Part shown: piece by piece, positions 33,218 through 42,066 of the stretch
How the letters are laid out: each line of letters starts with the position of its first letter
How positions within the stretch are numbered: the first letter of the stretch is position 1
Assembly (NCBI RefSeq): GCF_048595755.1
Contig: NZ_CP184360.1
Coordinates: 1,736,001-1,800,000 of the forward strand
DNA from: Luteococcus sp048595755
GTDB lineage: Bacteria > Actinomycetota > Actinomycetes > Propionibacteriales > Propionibacteriaceae
Direction of reading: 5' to 3'
Length of the DNA stretch: 64,000 bases
Made by a program: the position numbers and the translations under genes
The notes under the pieces: generated by a model
Databases searched by the model: none
What the model was told of the DNA's origin: nothing
Seen by the model: only the letters and a program-made list of their open reading frames with translations

Positions 33218-34129
33218 TCAGGCCCGGCTGAGCAGTCCCAGCCCGCCGATGACCAGCGCCACGCCCAGCCCCATCAGCCAGGTGAAGGGCTCCCCGAGCA
33301 CCGCCACCGCCAGCAGGTTGGCCACCAGCGGCTCGGCCAGGGCCAGCGTCGCGGCGGTCGCTGCGTCGATGCTGCGCATCCCCTTCTGGTAGAGCAGATA
33401 GGCGCCGGCGGTGGCAGCGAACCCGAGCCAGGCCAGCACCAGCAGGTTGTGTGGCTCGGCGACGAAGGCCAGGTCCTGGCCGAGCAGGGGCCAGGCCAGC
33501 ACGGCGCTGGCGGCCAGGAAGATCCAGCTGGTCAGCACCACGGTGTCGGTTCCGGCACTGGCCGCGCGTCGGCCCGCGACGGAGTAGAGCGCGAAGCTGG
33601 CGCCGGCCGCGATCGCCAGGGCCAGCCCCATGCCGTCCAGTGGTGCCGACGATCCGGCGCCCAGCACCAGCAGGGTGGCGCCGCCCAGGCTGACCAGCGT
33701 GGCGATCACCCAGATCCGGCCGGGGCGCAGTCCTTCCATGGCCCAGCCAACCATTCCGGCAACCGCCGGTGCGGTGGCCAGCATCACCAATGTCCCCACC
33801 GTCACGCCGGTGCGGGCCACGGCGGCGAAGAAGGTGAGCTGGTAGGCGGCCACGGCCACCCCCGCGGCCAGCAGCCACCGGCCGCGTCCCTCGCGCGGTG
33901 CGGCCAGCCAGGCCCTCGGCCGGGTGGCCAGCGCCAGCAGCGTCAGCGTCACCGCCGCGATCATGGCCCGCAACGCTCCCACCGAGACCGGCGACGGGTC
34001 CCCTTGCAGCAGCGCCTGGGAGGTTCCCGTGGTGCCCCACAGGCAGGCGCCGGCCAGGGCGAACAGGGCGCCTCCGGTCAACGGCCGTGAGGCAGTACGC
34101 GAGGCTTCGTGGGCGCGGCTGCTGTCCAT
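33218..34129 (-). CDS. EamA/RhaT-family transporter
   Basis: This 303-residue drug/metabolite transporter superfamily protein has ten transmembrane helices in two EamA repeats (ALFALAGACLWGTTGTSQAL and LALAIAAGASFALYSVAGRR begin the halves). It probably exports amino acids, metabolites or drugs; the substrate is unknown. The ATG start follows a TAGGTT box by 7 nt. Confidence 0.88.
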   Translation of the reverse strand: MDSSRAHEASRTASRPLTGGALFALAGACLWGTTGTSQALLQGDPSPVSVGALRAMIAAVTLTLLALATRPRAWLAAPREGRGRWLLAAGVAVAAYQLTFFAAVARTGVTVGTLVMLATAPAVAGMVGWAMEGLRPGRIWVIATLVSLGGATLLVLGAGSSAPLDGMGLALAIAAGASFALYSVAGRRAASAGTDTVVLTSWIFLAASAVLAWPLLGQDLAFVAEPHNLLVLAWLGFAATAGAYLLYQKGMRSIDAATAATLALAEPLVANLLAVAVLGEPFTWLMGLGVALVIGGLGLLSRA

Positions 34130-34136
34130 GGGGCTC

Positions 34137-34142
34137 AACCTA
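34137..34142 (-). promoter_or_regulatory. -10 box of the EamA gene, leaderless
   Basis: TAGGTT on the minus strand, 7 nt before the ATG. Confidence 0.55.
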
Positions 34143-34238
34143 GGGGCTGTGGGCCGCAGGCGACGATGCCGCCCGGGTGCTGGCACGGGCCCGGCGTGTG
34201 CACGAACGGCCTGCGCACGAACAGGCCGTCGTCTCCGA

Positions 34239-34244
34239 TAGGAT
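34239..34244 (+). promoter_or_regulatory. -10 box of purS, leaderless
   Basis: TAGGAT ends 6 nt before the ATG of purS. Confidence 0.6.
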
Positions 34245-34250
34245 CGGCGC

Positions 34251-34504
34251 ATGGCCCGTGTAGTCGTCGATGTGATGCCCAAGCCCGAGATCCTTGACCC
34301 CCAGGGCAAGGCTGTGACCGGTGCGCTCAACCGCCTTGGATACACCGGGCTCACGGTGCGCCAGGGCAAGCGATTCGAGATCGAGGTGGATGGTGACCTC
34401 ACCGAGGAGCGCCTTGACCAGATCCGTGATGCCGCAGAGAAGTTGCTGGCGAACACCGTGATCGAGCAGTTCGAGGTGCGCGTCGAGCAGGGCGAGGCCA
34501 ACTG

Positions 34505-34505
<1 letters not shown>
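34251..34505 (+). CDS. purS: phosphoribosylformylglycinamidine synthase subunit PurS
   Basis: This small subunit (84 residues) of the three-part FGAM synthase of Gram-positive bacteria bridges PurQ and PurL. VVVDVMPKPEILDPQGKAVT, LNRLGY and VRQGKRFEIEVDG are typical. The last base of its TGA is the first base of purQ. Confidence 0.95.
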
Positions 34506-35182
<677 letters not shown>

Positions 35183-35199
35183 CACCCACAACCACGCCG

Positions 35200-35236
35200 A
35201 CGGCGCCGTCCCTGAGGGGCGGCGCCGTTTTGTACT
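35200..35236 (+). terminator. intrinsic terminator of purSQ
   Basis: CGGCGCC and GGCGCCG pair around a short loop and are followed by TTTTGT. Confidence 0.65.
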
Positions 35237-35243
35237 TTCCCGG

Positions 35244-35356
35244 GCCTCGACAGGCTCGGCCGCCGTTGCCCCGGGCCTCGACAGGCTCGGCCATCGTCCC
35301 CCGGGCCTCGACAGGCTCGGCCATCGTCCCCCGGTCCCCGAGCTTGTCGAGGGGTG
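35244..35356. repeat. intergenic CTCGACAGGCTCGG-type repeat cluster
   Basis: Three copies of GGGCCTCGACAGGCTCGGCC in direct order and one opposed CCGAGCTTGTCGAGGGG fill the gap between purQ and phoX, which converge. Confidence 0.85.
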
Positions 35357-35380
35357 GTCCGAGGGGCCGGAGAACGCAAA

Positions 35381-35410
35381 GGGCGCCCGGACCAGCAGGT
35401 CCGGGCGCCC
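35381..35410 (-). terminator. intrinsic terminator of phoX
   Basis: GGGCGCCCGGACC and GGTCCGGGCGCCC form a perfect 13-bp stem with a 4-nt loop 14 nt after the phoX stop. On the minus strand TTTGCGTT follows. Confidence 0.75.
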
Positions 35411-35423
35411 CTCTCAGCTCAGG

Positions 35424-37475
35424 TCACTTGCGACCGCGGCCACGGCCCTTCTTCTCGGGGGCCTTGTAGACCTGCACCACGGCGGGGCGGGGCAGGGTGT
35501 TGTCGTAGTCGGGGAAGTAGCTGTTGGGCTTCTCCCAGGTGCCGTCCTCACCGGGGTGCTGGACGGCGACGAAGACCGACTTGTCCTGGTCGCGGATGAT
35601 CGGGCCACAGGTCTCGCCGTCGCGGGGGACGGACAGGAACTGGTCGACGCGGCCACGGTCACGGCCGGACAGGGTCACCTTGAACAGGCCGTCGTTGTAG
35701 CCAATGCCGTCGGGGGCGCCGTCGGTGGAGATCCACAGGTTGCCCACCGAGTCGAAGGCCAGGTTGTCGGGGCAGCTGATCGGCGAGACGTGCTCGCGAG
35801 GGAAGCCCGCGAAGTAGGTGTTCTCGTCGGTGGCGGGATCGCCACAGACCAGCAGCAGGTTCCACGCGAAGCGGGTGGAGGTCTGCGAGCCCAGCTCCTG
35901 GATCTCCACGACGTGGCCGTCGCGGTTGATGGCGCGGGGGTTGGCCTCGTCGACGCCGGCCTTGCCGGGCTTGGCGCGGTCGGAGTTGTTGGTGCAGGCC
36001 ACGTAGACGCGGCCGGTCTTCAGCGAGGGCTCCACGTCTTCGCAGCGGTCCATCTTGGTGGCGCCCAGCTTGTCGGCGGCCAGACGGGTGTAGACGAGCA
36101 CCTCGTCGACGCTCATGCCCTCGACCATCGACTGGCCGTCCTTGACCAGCGCAACCCAACGGCCGGTGCCGTCGAACTCGCCGTCGCTGGGCAGCGCGCC
36201 GGTGCCGTCGATCTCGGCGGCAGGCGAGTTGCCGGTGAACTTGGCGACGTACAGGTCGCCCTCCTCCAGCAGACGCATGTTGTGGCGACGGTCACCCTCG
36301 CGGTACTTGCGCTTGGAAACGAACTTGTACAGGTAGTCGAACTTCTCGTCGTCGCCGGAGTAGGCCACCACGCGGCGGTCCTCGGCGATGATGACGTTGG
36401 CGCCCTCGTGCTTGAAGCGGCCCAGGGCGGTGTGCTTGCGCGGGGTCGACTTGGGATCGAAGGGATCAACCTCGACGATCCAGCCAAAGCGGTTGGCCTC
36501 GTTCTCGAAGCCCTCGTTGTTGGTGTCGAAGCGGGGGTCGCTGTGCTCCCAGCCGCGCACGGTCTCCTTGTCGGTGATGCCGTAGCGCTTGTCCTCGGCG
36601 GTCTTGCCATTGCCGCGGAAGTAGGAGTGGAAGTTCTCCTCGCCGGACAGCAGGGTGCCCCACGGGGTCAGGCCGCCGGAGCAGTTGCCCAGGGTGCCCA
36701 GCACCTTGGTGCCCGAGGGATCGGCCTTGGTCTTGAGCAGGTCGCTGCCGGCGGCGGGGCCGGTCATGCGGTAGGCATCGTCGATCACGATGCGACGGTT
36801 CAGGCGGGCACCCTTGACGTAGGTGTAGGGGGCGTTGCGGTTCTTGCGCTCCAGCTCGACGACGGTCAGGCCGTGGTTGATCATGCCGATCTCACGCTGC
36901 TGCTTCTCCGGCATGCTGGGCGGGAACATGATGTTCTCGTTGGTGTACTCGTGGTTGCAGAACATCACGGCGCGACGACCATTGGAGCCCGGGATCTCCT
37001 GGATCTCGGTGTAGTCGTTGTTGTAGCCGAACTGCTTGCGGGCGGCCTCGGCGGTCTGCTTGGCCGCGTCGAACTCGGGGGAGTCGGCGAACAGCGGATC
37101 GCCCCACTTGATGATGGGCTTCCAGGTGTAGCCGGTGGGGACGTTGAACTCGTCCACCATGGCGTCGACGGGCTGGATCGGGTTGAAGTTCAGCGGGCTC
37201 TTGCGGGCGCCGCGGCGAGCCTCGGGCAGCGCACCCTGGGGGGCAGCGGCTGCGGTCTCGTAGCGCGAGGCGCCGAACAGGGCCACGGCACCGGCCGAAC
37301 CGGCGAGCACGGTGCGACGCGACACGGCGGTGGAGGCGATGTCACGGAAGTAGTCGTTGTTGGTGGTGTTGCAGATCTCACCAAGGCACTGGTTGTCACA
37401 CTTGAGGGCGCAGGTGACGGCCGAGCGCTTGCCGCGCACGTGGCCGATCATCGGCAGGAGACGCTTCTGGTCCAT
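35424..37475 (-). CDS. phoX: PhoX-family alkaline phosphatase, Tat-exported
   Basis: This 683-residue secreted Ca/Fe-dependent phosphatase (DUF839) releases phosphate from organic esters. A Cys-rich leader (C22, C26, C30, C35) precedes the Tat signal SRRTVLAGSAGAVALFG (Arg pair 53-54), an arrangement seen in actinobacterial PhoX. Later motifs include MFCNHEYTNENIMFP, LGNCSGGLTPWGTLLSGEE (metal/catalytic loop), FKHEGANVII and DNLAFDSVGNLWISTDG. GAAAGGT precedes the ATG. A PHO box lies about 95 nt upstream, so phosphate starvation probably induces it. Confidence 0.9.
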   Translation of the reverse strand: MDQKRLLPMIGHVRGKRSAVTCALKCDNQCLGEICNTTNNDYFRDIASTAVSRRTVLAGSAGAVALFGASRYETAAAAPQGALPEARRGARKSPLNFNPIQPVDAMVDEFNVPTGYTWKPIIKWGDPLFADSPEFDAAKQTAEAARKQFGYNNDYTEIQEIPGSNGRRAVMFCNHEYTNENIMFPPSMPEKQQREIGMINHGLTVVELERKNRNAPYTYVKGARLNRRIVIDDAYRMTGPAAGSDLLKTKADPSGTKVLGTLGNCSGGLTPWGTLLSGEENFHSYFRGNGKTAEDKRYGITDKETVRGWEHSDPRFDTNNEGFENEANRFGWIVEVDPFDPKSTPRKHTALGRFKHEGANVIIAEDRRVVAYSGDDEKFDYLYKFVSKRKYREGDRRHNMRLLEEGDLYVAKFTGNSPAAEIDGTGALPSDGEFDGTGRWVALVKDGQSMVEGMSVDEVLVYTRLAADKLGATKMDRCEDVEPSLKTGRVYVACTNNSDRAKPGKAGVDEANPRAINRDGHVVEIQELGSQTSTRFAWNLLLVCGDPATDENTYFAGFPREHVSPISCPDNLAFDSVGNLWISTDGAPDGIGYNDGLFKVTLSGRDRGRVDQFLSVPRDGETCGPIIRDQDKSVFVAVQHPGEDGTWEKPNSYFPDYDNTLPRPAVVQVYKAPEKKGRGRGRK

Positions 37476-37566
37476 GGTTCTACCTTTCGCATCGGCCCCC
37501 TGGACGGGGCCGGACTGTGGGGACGCGTCTGCGAGCAAAGCAGCGGCGCGTGCACGGAGCCCGACG

Positions 37567-37588
37567 ACGGGGCAAACGAAAGGTGAAC
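37567..37588 (-). promoter_or_regulatory. PHO box upstream of phoX
   Basis: On the minus strand GTTCACC-tttc-GTTTGCC-ccgt forms two 11-nt direct repeats, matching the actinobacterial PhoP operator (GTTCACC units every 11 nt). It sits in the gap between the response-regulator gene and phoX and points at phoX. Confidence 0.65.
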
Positions 37589-37614
37589 TAGGTCACAACG
37601 CTGTGATCAAACGC

Positions 37615-38271
37615 TCAACCAGCTTCGCGGTCGGCCACCGGGCGCAAGCCGTTGTCGATGCCCCAGATGACGGCCTGCGAACGGCTGTTCACGTTGATCT
37701 TGTGGTAGGCGGAGCGAATGTAGGACTTCACCGAATTGGGGCTGAGGTAGAGCGAGCGGGCGATCTGGTCATTGCTGAGCCCCTGGCAGATCAGCGAGAT
37801 CATCTCCGACTCACGCATGCTCAGGCCGGCGCGACGGCCCGGCCAGTCGCGGCCCTTGCGGGCGGCCTCGGCCAGCAGATCCGGCTCGGGCTCGACGCCG
37901 GTCTCCACCACCTGCTCACCCTGGGACACGCGCACCAGGGCCTCGGCCAGGGCATCCGAGTCGAGCGTCTTGGACAGCACACCCTGGGCACCGGAGTCGA
38001 GCGCGTCGCGCACCAGGTTCTCGTCGGTCTCCCAGGCGTAGACCACCACCTTCTCGATGGCGGGCTCCGCGAGCCGCTGGGCCACCTCCTGCTCCAGATT
38101 GGTGGCCATCGCGTGGGTGTCCAGCAGCGCGATGTCGCACTTCTCGCCCACCGGCACCAGGGCGTCAAGCTCCACCACCTCGATCGCCTGATGGGGGCGC
38201 AGCAGCGCACGGAGACCATCGAGCACCAAGGGGTGGTCATTGACGAGGGCAACACGGACCGGTGAATTCAC
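37615..38271 (-). CDS. LuxR/NarL-family response regulator
   Basis: This 218-residue two-domain regulator has a receiver region (VRVALVNDHPLVLDGLRALL; the probable phospho-Asp is in DIALLDTHAM; a Lys in GVLSKTLDSDALAEAL) and a C-terminal GerE-type HTH (LSMRESEMISLICQGLSNDQ, then YLSPNSVKSYIRSAYHKINV). No histidine kinase is adjacent, so it is an orphan here. GTG start chosen because CATACT lies 6 nt upstream. Confidence 0.85.
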   Translation of the reverse strand: MNSPVRVALVNDHPLVLDGLRALLRPHQAIEVVELDALVPVGEKCDIALLDTHAMATNLEQEVAQRLAEPAIEKVVVYAWETDENLVRDALDSGAQGVLSKTLDSDALAEALVRVSQGEQVVETGVEPEPDLLAEAARKGRDWPGRRAGLSMRESEMISLICQGLSNDQIARSLYLSPNSVKSYIRSAYHKINVNSRSQAVIWGIDNGLRPVADREAG

Positions 38272-38293
38272 ACTGGCAGTATGCCCTGATTGG

Positions 38294-39259
38294 TCAAGCC
38301 ACATCGACCCGGGTTGAGAGGGCCGATGTGCGGCTCACCCGTGGCAGCAGGGCAGCGCCGTCGATGCTGGTGCCGAGCGGCTCCACCAAACAGACATCGT
38401 CCAGGTGCTGCCACAGCTGTGCTGCAAAGGATTCCTTGATCACGGGGGAGTCGAAGACCTTGCCCAGGGTGCTCACCCGGGGCTGCGCGCTGCTGTCCTC
38501 CCCGACGCGACGAAGGCCCGCCACCACCGAGGTGGCCAGCTCCTCTCCCGCGCGCAGGCAGATGCGTCGGCAGACCTCGTCGCCCTCCTCGGCCAGCGTG
38601 GCGACGGTCCGGGCCCAGGCCGCGATCCGACGCACCCGCTGCTCGTCGGCCTGCAGCACCATGTAGGCGCCGTCCAGGTCACCGTCGAAGTCCTGAAGGA
38701 CGGGCGCCGTCAGGGCGGTGGCGGGCCCCCGGCCGTCATGGGCGCGCATCACCGCGTCCAGCCCCGCGCGGCCGATCCAGTAGCCGGAGCCGGCATCGCC
38801 GATGAGATTGCCCCACCCGTCGACGCGGGCCACGGCTTCGCGTCCCACGGCCAGGGTGACCACCCCCGTGCCGGCCGCCACCACGGCGCCGGTGGTGTCA
38901 CCCAGCGCCCCCAGGTAACTGGTGGTGGAGTCGTGGGCCAGCAGCACCCGCTCCAGACCGGCTGCGGCCACCAGCTCCTTCAGCTCGCCGGCCGACTCCG
39001 TGCCGGTCAGCCCCGAGCTGCCGACCGCCAGCACGCGGGGTGCATCCCCGCCAGGGGCTGCGTCGTGCAGTGCCTGCAGTGCGAACTGCGCCAGCTGCGG
39101 CACGACGGGCCGATCGGTGATGACGCCGGGGAATTCCTGCTCGTGCACGATCTGGGTGCCGTGGCGCAGCTGGACGCGCACCCCGGTCTGCCCAGCATCC
39201 ATGGCCAGCACGGCCTCCCCCGTGGGCGCAGGGTCGTGTGAGCCGGTCTTCGTCGTCAT
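38294..39259 (-). CDS. BadF/BadG-type ATPase, N-acetylglucosamine kinase-like
   Basis: This 321-residue sugar kinase of the ASKHA fold has the phosphate-1 loop AMDAGQTGVRVQ near the N-terminus, the adenosine-type motif VVAAGTGVVTLAVGR and GWGNLIGDAGSGYWIGRAGLD, which is typical of GlcNAc kinases. It probably phosphorylates amino sugars from wall turnover. It lies just upstream of the response-regulator gene (22-nt gap), but that gene has its own start box. Confidence 0.8.
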   Translation of the reverse strand: MTTKTGSHDPAPTGEAVLAMDAGQTGVRVQLRHGTQIVHEQEFPGVITDRPVVPQLAQFALQALHDAAPGGDAPRVLAVGSSGLTGTESAGELKELVAAAGLERVLLAHDSTTSYLGALGDTTGAVVAAGTGVVTLAVGREAVARVDGWGNLIGDAGSGYWIGRAGLDAVMRAHDGRGPATALTAPVLQDFDGDLDGAYMVLQADEQRVRRIAAWARTVATLAEEGDEVCRRICLRAGEELATSVVAGLRRVGEDSSAQPRVSTLGKVFDSPVIKESFAAQLWQHLDDVCLVEPLGTSIDGAALLPRVSRTSALSTRVDVA

Positions 39260-39265
39260 GGGCCA

Positions 39266-39271
39266 AGACTA
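39266..39271 (-). promoter_or_regulatory. -10 box of the BadF-type kinase, leaderless
   Basis: TAGTCT on the minus strand ends 6 nt before the ATG. Confidence 0.55.
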
Positions 39272-39366
39272 GGGCTGTGGTCTGGCCGCTGGGCCGTGAA
39301 CAAGTGAAATACCTGAGCGGCGTTGGAACTTGTCGCCGGGCCCGCCGAGGGTCAGTCTTGGGCAGC

Positions 39367-41922
39367 GTGAGCATTGGAAACATCAGTCGTGACGAAGCCG
39401 TCACCCGCAGCGCCGGGCTGTCGCTGCACAGCTACCAGACCACCGTCGATCTCCGGGGCGCCACCGATCCCGAACGCAGCACCTTCGACGTGCAGTGCAC
39501 GATCACCCTGGACGCACGGATCGAGTCCACCACGATCGACTTCCTGGACGGCGCCGTCCACCAGGTGGCGGTCAACGGCAAGCCGCAGCAGGTGGACTAC
39601 GACGGTGCCCGCTTTGCCGTCGCGCTCACCCCGGGCCGCAATGTGGTCGAGGTGCAGGCCGAGGCGCGTTACTCGCGCTCGGGCCAGGGCATGCACCGCT
39701 TCGTCGACCCGATCGACGGCCAGACCTATCTGTACACGCAGTACGAACCGGCCGACGCGCGCCGCGTCTTCCCCAATTTCGAGCAGCCAGACCTCAAGGC
39801 GGCGCACCACATCACCGTGCTGGCCCCCGCAGGCTGGCAGGTGCGTTCCAACCAGCCGCTGGCCACCCCGGCCCCCGAACCCCTCGACGACGGCGGTGAG
39901 CGCCACCGCTTCGGGCCCACCCCGCCGCTGTCCACCTTCATCACCTGCATCGTCGCCGGGCCCTGGCACGAGGTGAGCGACAGCTGGGACTCCGGCGACG
40001 GCCTGCAGATTCCCCTGGGGGTGCTGTGCCGGCAGAGTCTGGTGCCACACCTGGACCACGAACGCATCCTGCAGGTCACCAAGCAGGGGCTGGGCTTCTT
40101 CCACGAGCACTTCCAGTACCCCTACCCGTGGGGCAAGTACGACCAGATCTTCGTCCCCGAGTACAACCTGGGCGCCATGGAGAACCCGGGGCTGGTGACC
40201 TTCACCGAGCACTACCTGTTCCGCTCGGCCGCCACCCGCGCCCAGTACCAGGGCCGCGCCAACACGATCCTGCACGAGATGGCGCACATGTGGTTCGGAG
40301 ACCTGGTGACGCCGCAGTGGTGGGATGACCTGTGGCTCAAGGAGTCCTTCGCCGAGTTCATGGGTGCCCACGTCAGCCAGCAGGCCACCGAGTTCACCGA
40401 CGCCTGGGTGGCCTTCGCGGGACGTCGCAAGGCCTGGGCCTACAACCAGGACCAGCTGCCCACCACACATCCCATCGTCGCCGACATCCCCGACGTGGAA
40501 GCCGCCAAGCAGAACTTCGACGGCATCACCTACGCCAAGGGCGCCGCGGTGCTCAAGCAGCTGGTGGCCCACGTCGGCGTCGAGGACTTCTTCGCCGGCT
40601 CGCGCGCCTACTTCAAGGCCCACGCCTTTGGCGCCGCCCGTCTGGCGCACCTGCTGGAGGCCCTGCAGGAGGCCTCCGGACGCGACCTGGAGCAGTGGTC
40701 CGAGCGCTGGCTGCAGACCGCCGGCCCCGACACCCTCACTCCGGTGGTGGAATGCGCCGACGGCCGCATCACCCGGTTGGGGATCCGTCAGGTCTCCCTC
40801 GATGCCCGCACCGGCGAGCACGTCGGCCGGCCCCACACCCTGGCGGTCGGTCTGTATCGCCGTGAGGGAGAGCGCCTGGTTCGCAGTCAGCTCATCGACG
40901 TCGAACTCGACGGGCGGGAGGTGACTTGGCTGGAGGGGGCCGTCGGCCTGGACCAGCCAGACCTGGTGGTGGTCAACGACGGTGACCTCACCTATGCCAA
41001 GACCGAGCTCGACGAGCGCTCGCTCGCCACGGTGCGCGAATCGCTCGGCAGCCTGGAGGACCCGCTCACCCGTGCCCTGGTGTGGGCGGCGCTGTGGAAC
41101 CAGACCCGCGATGCACGTCTACGAGTGGACGATTTCGTGCAGATCGTGCTCACCCACGCCACCCGCGAACCCGACGTCGCCACCTTGGCCACGCAGCTGT
41201 CCTGCGCCACCGTGGCCATCAACCGCTACCTGCCTCAGCCGAAGCGCGCCGAGCTGGCCCGCACCTTCGGGGAGGGGTTGTGGCAGGCGCTGCAGGAGGC
41301 CGAGGCCGGCAGCGACGCCCAGCTGGCACTGGCCCGTGCCGTCGCCGAAATCGCCGTTCGGGTCCCGGAACTGGCAGAGCGGGTGCAGGGCCTGCTCGAC
41401 GGCAGCCAGCTGCCACAGGGCCTGGAGGTGGGGTCCGAACTGCGGTGGAGCCTGGCCACCGCCCTGGCGGCACTTGGCCGCTGGCAAGAGCCCGAACTCG
41501 ACGCCGAGCTGGCCCGGGACCCCGGAAAGGACGGCATCACCGCGCGTATGGCTGCCCTGGCCGCCCGTCCCGATCCGCAGGTGAAGGCCCAGACCTGGCA
41601 GCAGCTGCACCAGCCCGGGGCGCTCAGCAATGACCACATGGATGCCATGATCGCGGGCCTGACCACCGCCGGTCAGGAGGAGCTGGTGGAGCCTGTCTCC
41701 GCCGACTACTTCGACGGCCTGTTGCAGGTGTGGCGCTCCCACTCGATCGAGCTGGCCCAGCGGTTGGTGGGTGGGCTCTTCCCGAGTGACGCCGGGGCCG
41801 CCCAGCGTGCGCAGGAATGGCTGACCGCCCATCCCGAGGCGCCGGGTGCCCTGCGCCGCCTGGTGCTGGAAGGGGCTGACGCCGCCCAGCGAGCCCAACG
41901 CGCCCAGCAGTTCAACGCCTGA
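39367..41922 (+). CDS. pepN: aminopeptidase N (M1 family)
   Basis: This zinc metallopeptidase of 851 residues removes N-terminal residues from peptides. The exopeptidase motif GAMEN begins near residue 269. The zinc motif HEMAHMWFGDLVTPQWWDDLW begins at about 303, followed by the third ligand Glu in LKESFAEFMG. The C-terminal ERAP-like helical half is complete. GTG start (MSIGNISRDEAVTRSAGL). There is no signal peptide, so it is cytosolic. Confidence 0.93.
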   Translation: MSIGNISRDEAVTRSAGLSLHSYQTTVDLRGATDPERSTFDVQCTITLDARIESTTIDFLDGAVHQVAVNGKPQQVDYDGARFAVALTPGRNVVEVQAEARYSRSGQGMHRFVDPIDGQTYLYTQYEPADARRVFPNFEQPDLKAAHHITVLAPAGWQVRSNQPLATPAPEPLDDGGERHRFGPTPPLSTFITCIVAGPWHEVSDSWDSGDGLQIPLGVLCRQSLVPHLDHERILQVTKQGLGFFHEHFQYPYPWGKYDQIFVPEYNLGAMENPGLVTFTEHYLFRSAATRAQYQGRANTILHEMAHMWFGDLVTPQWWDDLWLKESFAEFMGAHVSQQATEFTDAWVAFAGRRKAWAYNQDQLPTTHPIVADIPDVEAAKQNFDGITYAKGAAVLKQLVAHVGVEDFFAGSRAYFKAHAFGAARLAHLLEALQEASGRDLEQWSERWLQTAGPDTLTPVVECADGRITRLGIRQVSLDARTGEHVGRPHTLAVGLYRREGERLVRSQLIDVELDGREVTWLEGAVGLDQPDLVVVNDGDLTYAKTELDERSLATVRESLGSLEDPLTRALVWAALWNQTRDARLRVDDFVQIVLTHATREPDVATLATQLSCATVAINRYLPQPKRAELARTFGEGLWQALQEAEAGSDAQLALARAVAEIAVRVPELAERVQGLLDGSQLPQGLEVGSELRWSLATALAALGRWQEPELDAELARDPGKDGITARMAALAARPDPQVKAQTWQQLHQPGALSNDHMDAMIAGLTTAGQEELVEPVSADYFDGLLQVWRSHSIELAQRLVGGLFPSDAGAAQRAQEWLTAHPEAPGALRRLVLEGADAAQRAQRAQQFNA

Positions 41923-41934
41923 GGGGCGACCGGT

Positions 41935-41974
41935 GAGGGCCTCGTCCACCCGCGACGGTGTGGACGAGGCCCTC
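41935..41974. terminator. hairpin after pepN
   Basis: GAGGGCCTCGTCCAC and GTGGACGAGGCCCTC form a perfect 15-bp stem with a 10-nt loop. There is no T run. Confidence 0.6.
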
Positions 41975-42054
41975 GTCGCGTCTCGTGGCGCGACTGTCCG
42001 GCGCTGTTCGCGGCACACGAGGGCTGCGACTGCGCCCGTCGGCGCCGAAGACGC

Positions 42055-42060
42055 TAGATT
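42055..42060 (+). promoter_or_regulatory. -10 box of purL, leaderless
   Basis: TAGATT lies directly before GTG 42061 but exactly 6 nt before GTG 42067, the spacing seen at other genes here. This favours the second GTG. Confidence 0.6.
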
Positions 42061-42066
42061 GTGTTC

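Noticed and set aside
35556..37586. A 676-codon plus-strand frame under phoX
   Set aside because: Antisense shadow of a gene with Tat signal, terminator and PHO box.
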